Below are positions 43,580 to 54,282 of a stretch of DNA of 64,000 nucleotides, one piece after another. The notes below the pieces were generated by a model. The model was not told the DNA's origin. It ran no database searches and was given only the letters and a program-made list of their open reading frames with translations. The stretch is from Psococerastis gibbosa (Eukaryota > Arthropoda > Insecta > Psocodea > Psocidae). The DNA is taken from positions 31,085,419 to 31,149,418 of the forward strand of contig OZ020486.1 of the NCBI GenBank assembly GCA_963971405.1, given 5' to 3'. How positions within the stretch are numbered: position 1 is the first letter of the stretch; each line of letters begins with the position of its first letter. Position numbers and translations under genes: made by a program.

Positions 43580-43927
43580 ATGTACGTTTCTTTGGCCCGG
43601 AAGACTGCAGTGCATGAGGAGGTAAAGGCTGTGGAAATGCCCCTGGCGACGACCGTTAAGAATCACATGTTAAAATTGCTTCGCCGGAGCAAGAGTACAC
43701 GCAATTCCCGTGATATGGTCATCCCTAATAAGCGAGCCGGAGAGAGTGGCCGTGCCGTCATGGTCGACCCCTACCCGATGGCCATGGGGGTGGTTGCCGC
43801 CAATGGATCGGCCCGCAGCAGCCTCCCCGTGTCGACAGACAAGCGAGTTGGCTCGATGAGGGTCAGAGATGCTGCCCGCGAGCGAGCCCACTCGCAGGTA
43901 CGCAGAATGCGAGCTGCTATATCACAG
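43580..43927 (+). CDS. Candidate first coding exon, basic N-terminal domain, unidentified
   Basis: ATG 43580 after an in-frame stop at 43562-43564; the frame stays open 116 codons to donor GTATGC at 43928. An alternative donor GTACGC at 43898 gives 106 codons; both end in phase 0. A second Met at codon 20 opens MPLATTVKNHMLKLLRRSKS, a basic segment that looks like a membrane- or 14-3-3-binding tail. Then come NKRAGESGRAVMVDPYPMAM and an Arg-rich end. The stretch is GC-rich against AT-rich surroundings, a good sign of coding. I do not recognise the family. It may be an alternative first exon of the gene that includes 54283-55257. Confidence 0.45.
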
Positions 43928-45171
43928 GTATGCATTTTAAGTTTTAATACTCCGTTTAGGGAACAGACCAAAAATGCTGAGGACTGAAAGTAAAGCTGAA
44001 GTCAGGTAGAACCCTCCTAGTTGAGAACGTGTCGAATTTAGTAAAGCTACATTGTATATTAGTTAATTAATTTATAGTCCATTGTAATAGAGTTGTGGTG
44101 GAAGAATGTGCCGGGTTGTGTTCCCGTTTTCCCTACCTGAACCTTTTCCTCCTGTACCCCGCCCCTGGGCGGTGCTCCGGTGAAAAGTGGTTAACATCAG
44201 CAAGGTGATGTCATACTATGCACTAACCCCCCCCCCCTTCCTTTCCCCCAAAATTTTACATGATTCGAGCTGGATACGAACTAGTGACCTATATTCACGG
44301 TATCTTAGTGCGGGAACCTGCGGGGAAACCTGCAACCCTGCGGTTGGAGAAGTTTTTTGTGTTTCGTGGAGTGAAGAAAGTGCATACAGTATTTATTCTT
44401 GAAACATTATTAGGATTTGATCAGAGGCTTTTGAGAAGGTCTTGGTGGGTGGCATGCTGAGTCTCGTCTTGCAGTGGCTAGCTTGTCTTTTAGAAAACAT
44501 GGGGTAGCCGTGACCACCCGTGGCAACAGAATTTTCAAATTATTTATTTTATGCTGCCACGATTTCCCTTTCTCAAAGCATTGGAATGCTTGATGAAATC
44601 ATTGGTGAACGCAGTCTTATTAAGTTTCCGAAACAAAATTTTTAATTGAATTAGTTCCAGCACCGGACCCGGCTCTTCTTACTTTTCTCTCAGCACGCAT
44701 GGGTAGTTCCATCGAATCACCAGGCGGAAGGAATGCTTTGATTGGTTATTTTTTCTGACCTTACCGAGTCCAAATCTGTTGTAATATAGAAAATTAATTT
44801 TTGCGGGTTCGTTGGTGTTTGCATAATGGCCATCAGACCACAGCTAATTAGCGTGAGTTAAATACCAATAGTCGCCATATAAAAAATCTCGCTACCTCCC
44901 GGTCGTAATGTAGTCAAGCATGCTGCCATGCCCTTTGCTGATTTTTTTTTGTCATCCAATTTTTCTCTTAAATACTACAATAATTTAAGATAATTATTGT
45001 GACCCTGAACTAATTAAACTTATTTTGCCTTACATTATGTTTCCTTTCATGCTAGACATTTTTTTATTAAAAAAAAAAAACAATTAATCGCATACAAACA
45101 ATTTAATGAATTTAAACTGATTGTGGCATTTGCGAAAAAGTGTTGTGTATCCTCTTTTGACGGGCTCAGGA

Positions 45172-45307
45172 GATGTCTCCCCCGACCTCGCAATTGATAG
45201 TGATCCAGACATTGACGTGGTAGCAGACATTAAAGATAGTCTTTAATGTCTCCTACCACGTCTATATCACGCTGACAAACACAAACGAGGTCGGTGGAAT
45301 CCCCGCC
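45172..45307. mobile_element. Short Harbinger-type hairpin derivative
   Basis: The core is GTGGTAGCAGACATTAAAGA, TAG, and the near complement TCTTTAATGTCTCCTACCAC. The outer parts CCCGACCTCG and CGAGGTCGGTGG pair. The right end is GGTGGAATCCCCGCC followed by TTA. Shares end and core words with the MITEs at 7021 and 11122 and with 59588-59740. Confidence 0.6.
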
Positions 45308-47729
45308 TTACCAATCTGTACAGTATAATGTGGAAATCAGATTTTCATTACATTTTGGAAACTGCGAGCTACTGGTATTCTCTCGCAAGTTTCAAAAATG
45401 CCTCAGTATTGTCAATTCAATCACTAATCTGTATATTAACAGTAGGCCAGCAGCGTTTAGTTATTCTTGGGATTAAAAATGTAAACAAAACAATTTTGAA
45501 TAGCACTTTTCCATTCTAAAATTTTCTTGTTAAAATTTAATTAAATTTAATTAAAAGTCCCCGGCCATGGCACAAGGTACCAAGTTAACTGATTGCCAGG
45601 GTTAAAAATGTAAGCAAAAATTTAAGAAAGAAATTTGTCTTTATTTTTCGAATGGGCGAATTTCGGGCCATTCAGACCACTCGTACAATTAACCCATAGA
45701 ACCCATTTAGAATGCAAAGTGCTTTTCTGAAATATATTTATTTAAATTTTTAACCCTGGGAATAATTTAACTTGATACCTTTTGCTATGTCTGCATTTGC
45801 GCAAATCGGTATTATCTAAGTTTTTAATTGGAAAGTGAATTTAGAATTATTGGGGCTTTTAATTAAATAGACTGTTCCGCCATGTTTTTCATGTGTAGGC
45901 TTTAGCTGCTGCTGCCGTCGACAGTTGCTGTTTTTAGGCCCATTATATAACACACGTTGTCATTGACTAAAGCCATTGTTTGTAAGGATGAGGTAAATCT
46001 CAGGTGTGGCTTGGATTTAGTAGGTGTATGTTCTGGTTGGGTCATCTCTTAATTTAGCAAGCTATCTGAGTCACGGTATGTTTGCTTCTCGTACCTATTG
46101 TAGGAATAGAGATGAATGGTTATAAACTGAGCGGTTCCGTACTTATAATTAATCATTTGGTATGATACAATACACATTTTTCATTTTAAAATTTTACATC
46201 TTTTTTAACACTAAGCTATAACCCTGGCAAATTCAAAGTTAAATAGATTTGTAGAATAAATTCTTTCCGTTTGGTGTCTTCCTTTTAAGCGAGCACATAT
46301 TGGACGACTTTTCGAAACTTTTGTAAGAGTTGGTCATAGTCGTCGATACAAATACTAGGCCTATCTGGGTATACTTTATCGCTACAGGCTGATTCATTTC
46401 CTGCCACTATCACCATAAAATTCAAATGAAATAGGACACAGTCTTGTGATAACTTACGGCTTTAAATAGTCATCACTATTGACTTGCACATGATTAGTCT
46501 TGTTAATACTTTCACCGTGTTATTTCTATTAAGATTAGTTGTAAATAATTATTGGGGCTCAGTCGCCATTCATTATGGTTGAATTACTTAAATAAATTGT
46601 AAATACATAAATTTCACTGTACCAAGTGGGTTAGCATGTTAAATTGTTTTGTAATGACCATAGTATAATTTATACTATTCATTCAGTTGAATTCACTGAA
46701 GTTGTGATGTGTACTCTACATTTCTTTTGTTACCTGCCTACTGATATAGTTTGTACAGTGAAACGTAAAATTAATTACAAAATGTAATCGGTGTTGATTT
46801 CAATCAGGCGTGGAAAATATTATTTTTGAATAGCTGTCCGAGTGTATAAGATTATCTCCCATTATTCTGAGAGGAGTTGATTATGATATTATTTGCAATC
46901 AGCTTCAGCTTTCCCGGGTGTGTTTCTTGTGCTTCCTCTACTCCTTCCTGTCCCTCCATTTCTGATCATTCAGCACTTTCTTCGGTTCCAGTCCCACTCT
47001 CCTCAGCTTGTCTTCAAATTGATTTCTGTTGTATTTCTTCTTTCTTTGAGCTGAAATGAAGTCAAAATTGAGCATAATAAATGTATTAGTTGGTTATTAC
47101 AATTTGTAATATCCTAAAAGTTTTGACCTAGGTTAGTTGTTTGCCTACAGGTCAATTATTTCATTTTATTATGACTAGTATAGTATAAATACAGTACTCG
47201 TATTGTTGTATAACTAACTTAATGCAAGGGAGCTAATTGGTCTAGTAAAAGTAGTATAATAATATGTTAATTACCGCATTTATTTTATTTATCTCGAAGA
47301 CTTGTCTATTTTCGGTGTCAATGACGTTTGTAATGTAATGTAGGTTGCCTATAGCGAGTATTAGAGTGGGATGCGTGCAATTGTAGTTGGGCGTAGGGCC
47401 CTTGTATGGTTAGGTGATTGACCTAACGCTTTGCCAAATGCCTTCAGTTATGTGTATGCCTTACAATGCCGGGCCTTATCCTCCGGCATGTCCATCCCGA
47501 ACCCATTTATTAAAATGAGTCCTGATTATGTCCGCTCGAACAACCACAAATGCCGGATTGTTAGTATTTAGAATATGTAGTGTCAACAGTTAATGGCCGA
47601 AAATATTGTTTGAACTTTCTTTGCATTTATAGACGATCACATTTCGTTTGATGCTTTCCGTTCTATCTGTAATCAGGCTCGAGAATTGATTCAGATTGGT
47701 GGATGGAATGACTAAAAGCCTTCCGGGGC

Positions 47730-47925
47730 GGGTTTGTGGTGTAGTGGTAATACGATGGCTAGGCGTAGATCGTGGGTTTGAATCCCGCCAAGTCCAGATT
47801 TTTCTGGATTCTCTAATTTTGGTTTCACGCCTTCCCCCGTATCCTACAGCCTTGGGTAGTTCATTAGAAACCATGTGTTCAATGCACGGGATTTAACTGA
47901 CGTAAATATTGTAGCTTTAAGAATT
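47730..47925 (+). mobile_element. tRNA-derived SINE family A, copy 2
   Basis: The head 47730-47796 starts GGGTTTGTGGTGTAGTGGTA and has T arm GTGGGTTTGAATCCCGC and acceptor end CAAGTCC. The anticodon arm is shortened. The body has CTCTAATTTTGGTTTCACG, then TTCATTAGAAACCATGTGTT and AATATTGTAGCTTTAAGAAT. The same head is at 32104. Confidence 0.65.
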
Positions 47926-48490
47926 TACCTTCCATAGGACCGGTATACACCAACGATTCGGACGTTTTTTTTTTTCATTACAGCGAATGGGTAGTTCGAA
48001 AAAAACAGAGTAAACTTCAGAAGATTTTTGACGTTGACGCGTGTACTGGGCGGGTCGAGGGGCGAGGGTTCGGCTCCACTCCAAACTTCTGGAGTTGACT
48101 CGGTGATTTTCCAAATACCCATTTGCTGATTTTGCTCAATGAAAAAAAGCGCCCGCGCGTGCCGAATCGTTTGTGTTAACCGGGTCCAAAACTAACCAAA
48201 TGAACAAACTCGGTTGGTTGTTTTGTTACCTTGTCAAAGCTTTTTTGCATCTTACTCAATGGCTATTCTACTGTCGGATTCAAGGTATATATTGTAGTAT
48301 ATCGCAGGCCATGGAACATCTTTATATTTGCTCGGTAATTCTTAATACGATAGGGCACGTGGCTATACCTGGAGGTACCATCTTACTGGGCAGTGGCGTA
48401 GGCATTTGAGCGTCCATGATGCGTCCCTCATACCACTACAAGGTTTGTAACCATATTATGCGATTCCTCATCCATTGCGCTCGACAGTAA

Positions 48491-48619
48491 AGACAGATTC
48501 TATGGCGAAAAATCTGCTGCAGATCTGCGGGTAGGTGGTGCTCAGCAGAGAAAATCATTATTTTGTTCCAATGTATTTCCACAGATCTGCTGCATATCTG
48601 TTGCCGTAGAATCTGTCCT
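48491..48619. repeat. Foldback element with CAGATCTGC arms
   Basis: The left arm AGACAGATTCTATGGCG then AATCTGCTGCAGATCTGCGG pairs with the right arm CCACAGATCTGCTGCATATC then TGTTGCCGTAGAATCTGTCC. Arms about 40 bp with a 45-bp spacer. The sub-palindrome CTGCAG/CAGATCTG recurs inside. MITE-like. Confidence 0.65.
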
Positions 48620-48867
48620 TGCGCACCCAAGAACCATGCTATTGGGAAGCTGCTAGTTAAATTTACTTTCAGAAGCAAAGTTTAATTATATTTTATGCGG
48701 GCGGTGCATTGTATAACTAACACTGAGACAGTAAAGTGTAGTGAAATCCTCTGCAAACATTACCCAGGCATTGTGTTGTCTTGTCAGTCTGCGTTTGCAT
48801 TACAAAGGCGCCTCTGCCGGCAGTCACGTGTATTTGTCAAACGCCAAATACACTACAATACATTTAT

Positions 48868-49065
48868 AGTCGAGATGGTGTGGTGGTTACGAGGTAATAG
48901 GTTCGAAACCCACACCTGACCCATTTTTAGGGGTTTCCTATTGCATATAATATGGCTATGCTCGACACCTGAGGGTGACCACCTCACGAGTAACCACTAA
49001 GCATTGTAGCTGTGAATTCAATTGACCTGCCAAGTGCAGTGCATTATGTCTTTCCTGCCTACCGT
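48868..49065 (+). mobile_element. tRNA-derived SINE family C
   Basis: The A-box-like GATGGTGTGGTGGTTACGAG and B box ATAGGTTCGAAACCCACACC are 20 bp apart. The body has TAGGGGTTTCCTATTGCATA and an ATTGTAGCTGTGAATTCAAT end, close to the ATTGTAGCTTTAAGAATT end of family A, so A and C may share a tail. Confidence 0.6.
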
Positions 49066-49343
49066 TTTGGTTAGCCGGTAGAGTAGCCCTTCGGGGCTGA
49101 ATCTCGCCTAATTTAAAGATTTTTTTTCCATTTCATTTCCCGTTCCTTGCACATCATTTAAGAAAACTCTGATACAAAATTAAATTTGCTTGAAAATGTG
49201 AACTAATTGTCAAAGAAAATCAGTATGCTTGAAGTTCCATCATTAGAAGGTTCATAGTATTTTGAGAACCGTTCGAAAAGGGGCCCTGTACTGTTGTCGA
49301 CTTGTCGAAAAGATTCTTCTTCGTCTTATGTCTAGTCTAGACT

Positions 49344-49401
49344 ATGGGCGACCCCGACCAACCACCCGGAAATCACAAACCGGAAGTGCAAATCGTCTCT
49401 T
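49344..49401 (+). CDS. Weak candidate first exon (19 codons, phase 1)
   Basis: ATG at 49344 opens MGDPDQPPGNHKPEVQIVS, with donor GTGAGT at 49402. Nearby ACCGGAAGTG is ETS-site-like. The phase differs from the other candidate first exons, so it would not join the same acceptor. Short, and could be chance. Confidence 0.15.
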
Positions 49402-49647
49402 GTGAGTCATTTGGTATAGGTTTCAGCAGACACATTTTTCCGTCCCATTTATGGGGTTGCCGTGAGTTGCTCCTGGTCAACGATAATGGAAAAAGATAAA
49501 TATTGTCAGTTGGTAACTAAACTAATTTAAGTTAGCTAGCTTTGTATGACTCTCAGAAGGCTTTAAGCTATTTATGGAGTTTAAATGGATAAGATACTGC
49601 GTCATGCCTAGCAAGGCGGGGATTTTTTTATTACCTTAAGTTATTAA

Positions 49648-50065
49648 TGTTACAGGAAAGTTATTTACAAACTGTTGTAGCGTTCTGTGTGAACTTCTTT
49701 CAGTATTGGCTCACTCCCATTTGCTTGTTCTCCCATACTCCATAGTTAGACCGACCGCGTAGTACGTTGGCGGGGATGAATTCATTGCCTTCTGAACCTA
49801 TGAGCTTATTTCAGTATTGGCTCACGCCACTCCCATTTACCAATTCCAGTTCTCTGATGCTCCATAGGTAGACCGACCGCGAAGTACGTTGGCCGGGATG
49901 AATTTATCGTCTTAAGGCTTTAGGCTTGGGTTGATGCTATAGGAAAGTTCTTTCCAAATTGTCTTACCGTTCTGTACCGTTCATACCATTGTGTACTTAT
50001 TTCAGTATTGACTCGCTGCCATTATGATTAACTAGTTTTCCCATCCGATGCGTAGTACGTTGCAA
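49648..50065 (+). repeat. Degenerate tandem repeat, three units of about 130-150 bp
   Basis: Units share GGAAAGTT near the front, TTTCAGTATTGGCTCAC, CTCCATAGTTAGACCGACCG, CGTAGTACGTTGGCGGGGAT and GAATTCAT. Starts are at about 49648, 49808 and 49939. The third unit lacks the GACCGACCG block. Identity is moderate, so it is old. Confidence 0.6.
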
Positions 50066-50483
50066 CCCCAAAAGGTAAAAACTAGGCACAGAGTTACCCA
50101 ACGGTTGAGCAACTCTCTCTTATACTAGATGGTGGGCTAAGAACCAACAATTTCATGGTGGACGTGGTTTCATTACTTCGCACTTACTTCGCCGTCCAAG
50201 TTGGTCACATAACGTGTAGTCTTTCATGTATTTTACACGCATTTTAAATTTTACCTAAAAAAAACCATGTCGCTATTGTTCGATACAAAGTCACAAATTT
50301 GATTTTGATGTCAATGATTTGGTTGTAATAGTTTTTTTTTTTTTAGATAGCCTACATTACATTAAGGTGATGCTTATTTCCATTGGGTTGTTGATTGTAT
50401 GAATAATTTTTGCATTGTGCTGTATAATAGCCTAGCCTTAACATGATGCTGGCCTTGATCCGCTGCTCCCATGGGCATTTGAT

Positions 50484-50680
50484 CAGGTCAGGACATGTAG
50501 AGTAGTGGTACAGACTACAACTTTCACCCAAAAGGTTGTTGGTTCGGGTCCCACACTTGCTACATTTTCTGGCCATGCTGCGGAGGGCATGTAAAGCAGG
50601 CGGTCCCGGGTCTACCTAGATGAGTGTAAGAAAGGGCTTTGTAGTCCTAACTCCGCTAGGCTGGTTTAGTAATATTGAAC
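50484..50680 (+). mobile_element. tRNA-derived SINE family B, fullest copy
   Basis: Head GTAGAGTAGTGGTACAGACT, B box GTTGGTTCGGGTCCCACAC, body GCGGAGGGCATGTAAAGCAG, GGTCCCGGGTCTACCTAGAT, GAGTGTAAGAAAGGGCTTTG and tail GCTGGTTTAGTAATATTG. The pieces at 10370 and 38880 align to it. Confidence 0.65.
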
Positions 50681-50797
50681 AAAAAGTCAATATTTTTTTA
50701 TTGCTTATGTTCTTTTCTTAAAATAATGTTACAGCTGCGTTTTTTACTAGGCGAAATGATAGCACTGTTCAAGTGATCAAGTACCCATGATTATTCC

Positions 50798-51043
50798 ATG
50801 AAAGCAGAATCGCCCAATGATTCATTTTGTGGAACTTTAAAAAAAAGTATACAGCAAAGTAGTTCTCTGATGCTCTCGGCACATGATTCTGATTCTGCTT
50901 TTATGGATTATTCATCGGAATTTGAGCCAACAGTAGTCTGCTCGACTTCTAAATTCGTAAATGATTTCAGTTCTCATCGCTTCCTCGGCACCGGGGGCCG
51001 GCATACTCTGGTTGGTAGAAAACTGGGCTGTGCAACCCAAGAA
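50798..51043 (+). CDS. Coding-like ORF, unidentified
   Basis: ATG 50798 opens MKAESPNDSFCGTLKKSI followed by a Ser/Asp/Glu-rich stretch (HDSDSAFMDYSSEFEP). The composition resembles a disordered protein segment. A weak donor GTAAATG lies at 50957. The 3' part of the ORF looks noncoding. No family recognised. Confidence 0.2.
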
Positions 51044-52396
51044 TAAGAAATATTTCCCCGCGGGCCTGGGTCCCTTGGTGCCTGATCTGAAAAAAACGCG
51101 ATTGCTCTCACATCTCAAATAGAGTCGAGAAATGGGATCTTCTACCAGTCCTAGGGCCTAGACCCTCAATGGGTTGTGGGCTTCAGCGTTATTATTTTTA
51201 AATCATCACTTCCGGAAGACAACAAGCCTCATTTCACGTCCGATCCGTTCCAGCAAGGCAAGCCACACCTCCACCACGGAAATCCCACTTTACGCAAGCT
51301 TTTGAAAACAGATTTATACTGTTTATACTAATAATACAGCCACTCAGAGTGGACTCATAAAAGCGCGGCAAGTTATCATTCATCGCATCTAACTTAAAAA
51401 CAAAAAAATGTTTGTTGGGAAATTAATGTTGGCCTTTTCCTCTGCAACCTGTTGAATTCTCTTTCACCGCCATGTTTACATTTTAAATATTATCTTGCTC
51501 CCTGTTTTTGCAAACTACGGTGCATTAATTACAAGATGGTGTTTTTTTAGGGGCTGAAACACAATAAGAAATTGTAATTTTTGAATTAATATTAGTCAAT
51601 TGTTTTGATATAAAAATAGAGCCTGCGTTTTTTAAAATGCGGCCATGCTTTTCTTTATATGGACATGGAAAATTCCGGTATTTGTTGTGTTGCAATAATT
51701 GTGGAAAATTTGGGGTCTACGGTACACGTCATAAGATGTTGTGTCAAATCAATTGCCTTGAAAACTTGAGCTACTACCAGTGAATGTGCAGTAACAGTCG
51801 TTGCCAACTAAACGTTTTTGGCGAAACGTTTTGGGAGAAACATTATTGAATCCTGGTTTTCTGTGTCTCAGAGTAAATAGGCCCAACTTGCCGAAGTTCT
51901 TTTTAACATTCTTCAATCTTCGTTTCCATTCCATGGGTACCATACGTTGGGTGGTGCCTATTGTCGGGATTAACTGGAACTATGTATTGGGACTTGCTTA
52001 TGTTTCTGATGTCATCACGTGGAGACAAAAAGGTCCTTCTGAAATTTATCGTTTGTTGACCAAGTCGTATTTTTTATTACTAAAGTAAAATTGGTGGGCA
52101 TTGTTTTGTAGGTAACGTATTTTCAAGTTACTGTGAGAATACCGTTCTTCTTGAACTTTTTTGTTATAGAGCTAAATTATAGATTGTTTTCGCAGCTCTC
52201 CGTATCCATGTGAACAAATGAACAACTACGTGATTGTATATTTTTGAATCAAGGTAAAGGCAATGAAAACCCAGAACATCTTCCACAAATGGTTTAATAT
52301 TGCTTAAAAAATATGCGCAGAAATGCGGACAAGTAGGATATGATAAAAAAGCACGGCGTTAACAAATCAGTTGCCATTTCTACTTCCCTTAAACTA

Positions 52397-52520
52397 AGTC
52401 ACTCCCCCTCTCCCTGAGGTGAAGGAGTCTGCCCTTAGGATGCCTCAAGTTAAGAAACAGACTCAATCCCCCGCCAGGCTGACAGGGTAGCTTGAAGCAG
52501 AAATGCTGAAAGCAGGCGTT
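52397..52520 (+). mobile_element. 3' module of the 5S-derived SINE, alone
   Basis: Matches the 22081-22440 copy from GAGGTGAAGGAGTCTGCCCT through GCCAGGCTGACAGGGTAGC to GAAATGCTGAAAGCAGGCGT. No 5S-like head lies upstream, so it is 5'-truncated or an independent element that lends its tail. Confidence 0.6.
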
Positions 52521-52608
52521 GGCAAACGGAACGGACTTCCCATAAACTAAACATTACCTGTGCTCCGTTTATTTGTCAAATTTCATTTAAAGTCAATTCC
52601 TTCACAAA

Positions 52609-52676
52609 ATGGCCGATGTTGCCATAGACCAGCAGCCTTTCGCCACGGTGTCCAGTCCTCTGGCAACTCTGTCACT
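52609..52676 (+). CDS. Weak candidate first exon (22 codons, phase 2)
   Basis: ATG in a good start context (AAAATGG) opens MADVAIDQQPFATVSSPLAT, with donor-like GTGAGC at 52677. It would otherwise stop at TGA in frame 52678. Unidentified; may be chance. Confidence 0.18.
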
Positions 52677-53328
52677 GTGAGCGCAGTCCAGTCTGTGGTT
52701 GTAGAGGTCGCTGGTTTTTGCAGTAAAGTGTGTTATGTGACCCTGAGGTGATTGAAATTGTGTGTAGGCCGATGAGGAACTCTGACTAACTTACTCTACG
52801 TGTTGCTCAAGGTCTTTTCTCCATTCCTGCCTTGGGTACCTTCCCTCGTGTAATGCCATAGTTGTAGCTGCTATAATGGTTTCCGTTTGGTTTCTTCGTT
52901 TGTGTTGTATTCATGTCATGGTGTGGCCGACAGATCTAAATTGTAGGCTGTAAAGAGGTTTAGGTGATAGCAGTTTGTTGCTCCTTCCGTCCACTACAAA
53001 ACATAACAATAATGATTTTTAGCTTGCGGAATTTCTACCTTATGTATCATACTTCAGAATGGACTGTGATAATGTGATAACTTATCGTCAGTTACCCTTT
53101 ATACTCATGGTAGTTACACTCTAGTGTGCTCTCTCAAAATAATTAAAGGAATGTAGTGAATCATCAGCTAGTAATAATAAATTAAAAAATGTAAGATAAT
53201 TTCATATTTTAAACCCTGAAATAGGCCTTCTCATGATATGCCACCGTCTGAGATCTGTAGCAGGAAAGACAATACAGTACGGATGATATCGATGTTATAA
53301 TTACAAGGACATTCACAGCTGAAGTTCC

Positions 53329-53583
53329 ATAATGAAGCAGTTGGAACCGGGATGATCTCAAAGCAGACTCCAAGCATTTCGTCAACATCTGCGGGCGACA
53401 TCTTCAGTGGCACTACGTAGCCTTCTAAGATTCAACTCAGTTGCTGCGGACTTTACGAGATACAAGCTTGGAAGTGTACACAGTGTCACTGAAGATGTCG
53501 ACCGCGGAAATTTACGAAATGTTGGGAAGTACGCTTTCAGATCGACCACTGCCTATCATCCCGGATCCCAGTGCTTCATCATG
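53329..53583. repeat. Foldback element with about 85-100-bp arms
   Basis: The left arm (53329-53413) runs TAATGAAGCAGTTGGAACCG, GGATGATCTC, CATTTCGTCAACATCTGCGG, GCGACATCTTCAGTGGCAC. The right arm (53484-53583) is its imperfect complement, ending GGATCCCAGTGCTTCATCAT. The words GATATCGATGTTAT occur just outside both ends (about 53286 and 53585), a possible direct repeat. Confidence 0.6.
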
Positions 53584-54282
53584 ATATCGATGTTATTAAT
53601 ATATGTTCTTCATAGTTAAGAAATTCCTGGCCTTTTGGATTCCCAATTTTTTTACTTTTATCGTTCTTTATTTTCGTTCAGTTGGAGTGGGTCTAACTTC
53701 CTTCCTTATCCTTACCACTCACTTGAACATTCCAACTTTCCCTCACAGACTTGGTAGTCAGCGTCATGGTAGCTTCCAGCTGGCTTGTTAGCGCCATGGT
53801 TGATTAAAAATACACCTTGACTGCCATTTAGTAAATCCGAGGTCAGGGCATACTCGAATTGACTCTTATTGACCACTTGCAGTTGACTGTGTAGCGACTA
53901 TCCACTAGTGACTTACTCCTAAGCCTTTTTTCATGTTATTTTTGTTGGCCTCTAGTGGTTTTTGCATTGGACCTTTGTGAAAAGGCTTGTTGGTTAGCCG
54001 CGGCGAATGCAATGGCAGGCCTGTTATCGGTATCGCACTGATAGGAGTTATCAGTGAAAATCTTCAAGGTGATTGCGAAACGTTTCGCGTTGATGCCGAG
54101 ACTGCGGGTTGTGTGATCCACTTATTATTATTGTTTGCGTAGGAATGACTTAGGTGGAGCGTACTTGGTTATCGCTCAGACACTTTGCAGGTAGGCAAGC
54201 TTGCAGTACGTTGCCTCGTTCCACTTCCTACATACGTTTTCGCGTTGTGACTGTGCCCGTGTGGAGTAGTTGTTAATGTGCC

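Larger units (their letters stand above)
43928..54282. other. Repeat-rich stretch between candidate exons
   Basis: Holds a C run at about 44227-44237, an inverted B-box-like TTCGAGCTGGATACGAACTA near 44263 (SINE trace), a family D end (about 45080-45115), a Harbinger-type hairpin, a worn family H trace (45470-45640), SINEs, a tandem repeat and foldbacks listed separately. Small candidate exons at 49344, 50798 and 52609. The stretches 45650-47700 and 51130-52390 show nothing I can name. Confidence 0.4.

Noticed and set aside
44264..44320. Inverted tRNA-like sequence near CGAGCTGGATACGAACTA
   Set aside because: Only a degraded reverse B box is visible; no cloverleaf and no clear SINE body.
48391..48410. 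CAGTGGCGTAGGC like a hAT-type TIR
   Set aside because: No matching inverted end downstream; too short to call an element.
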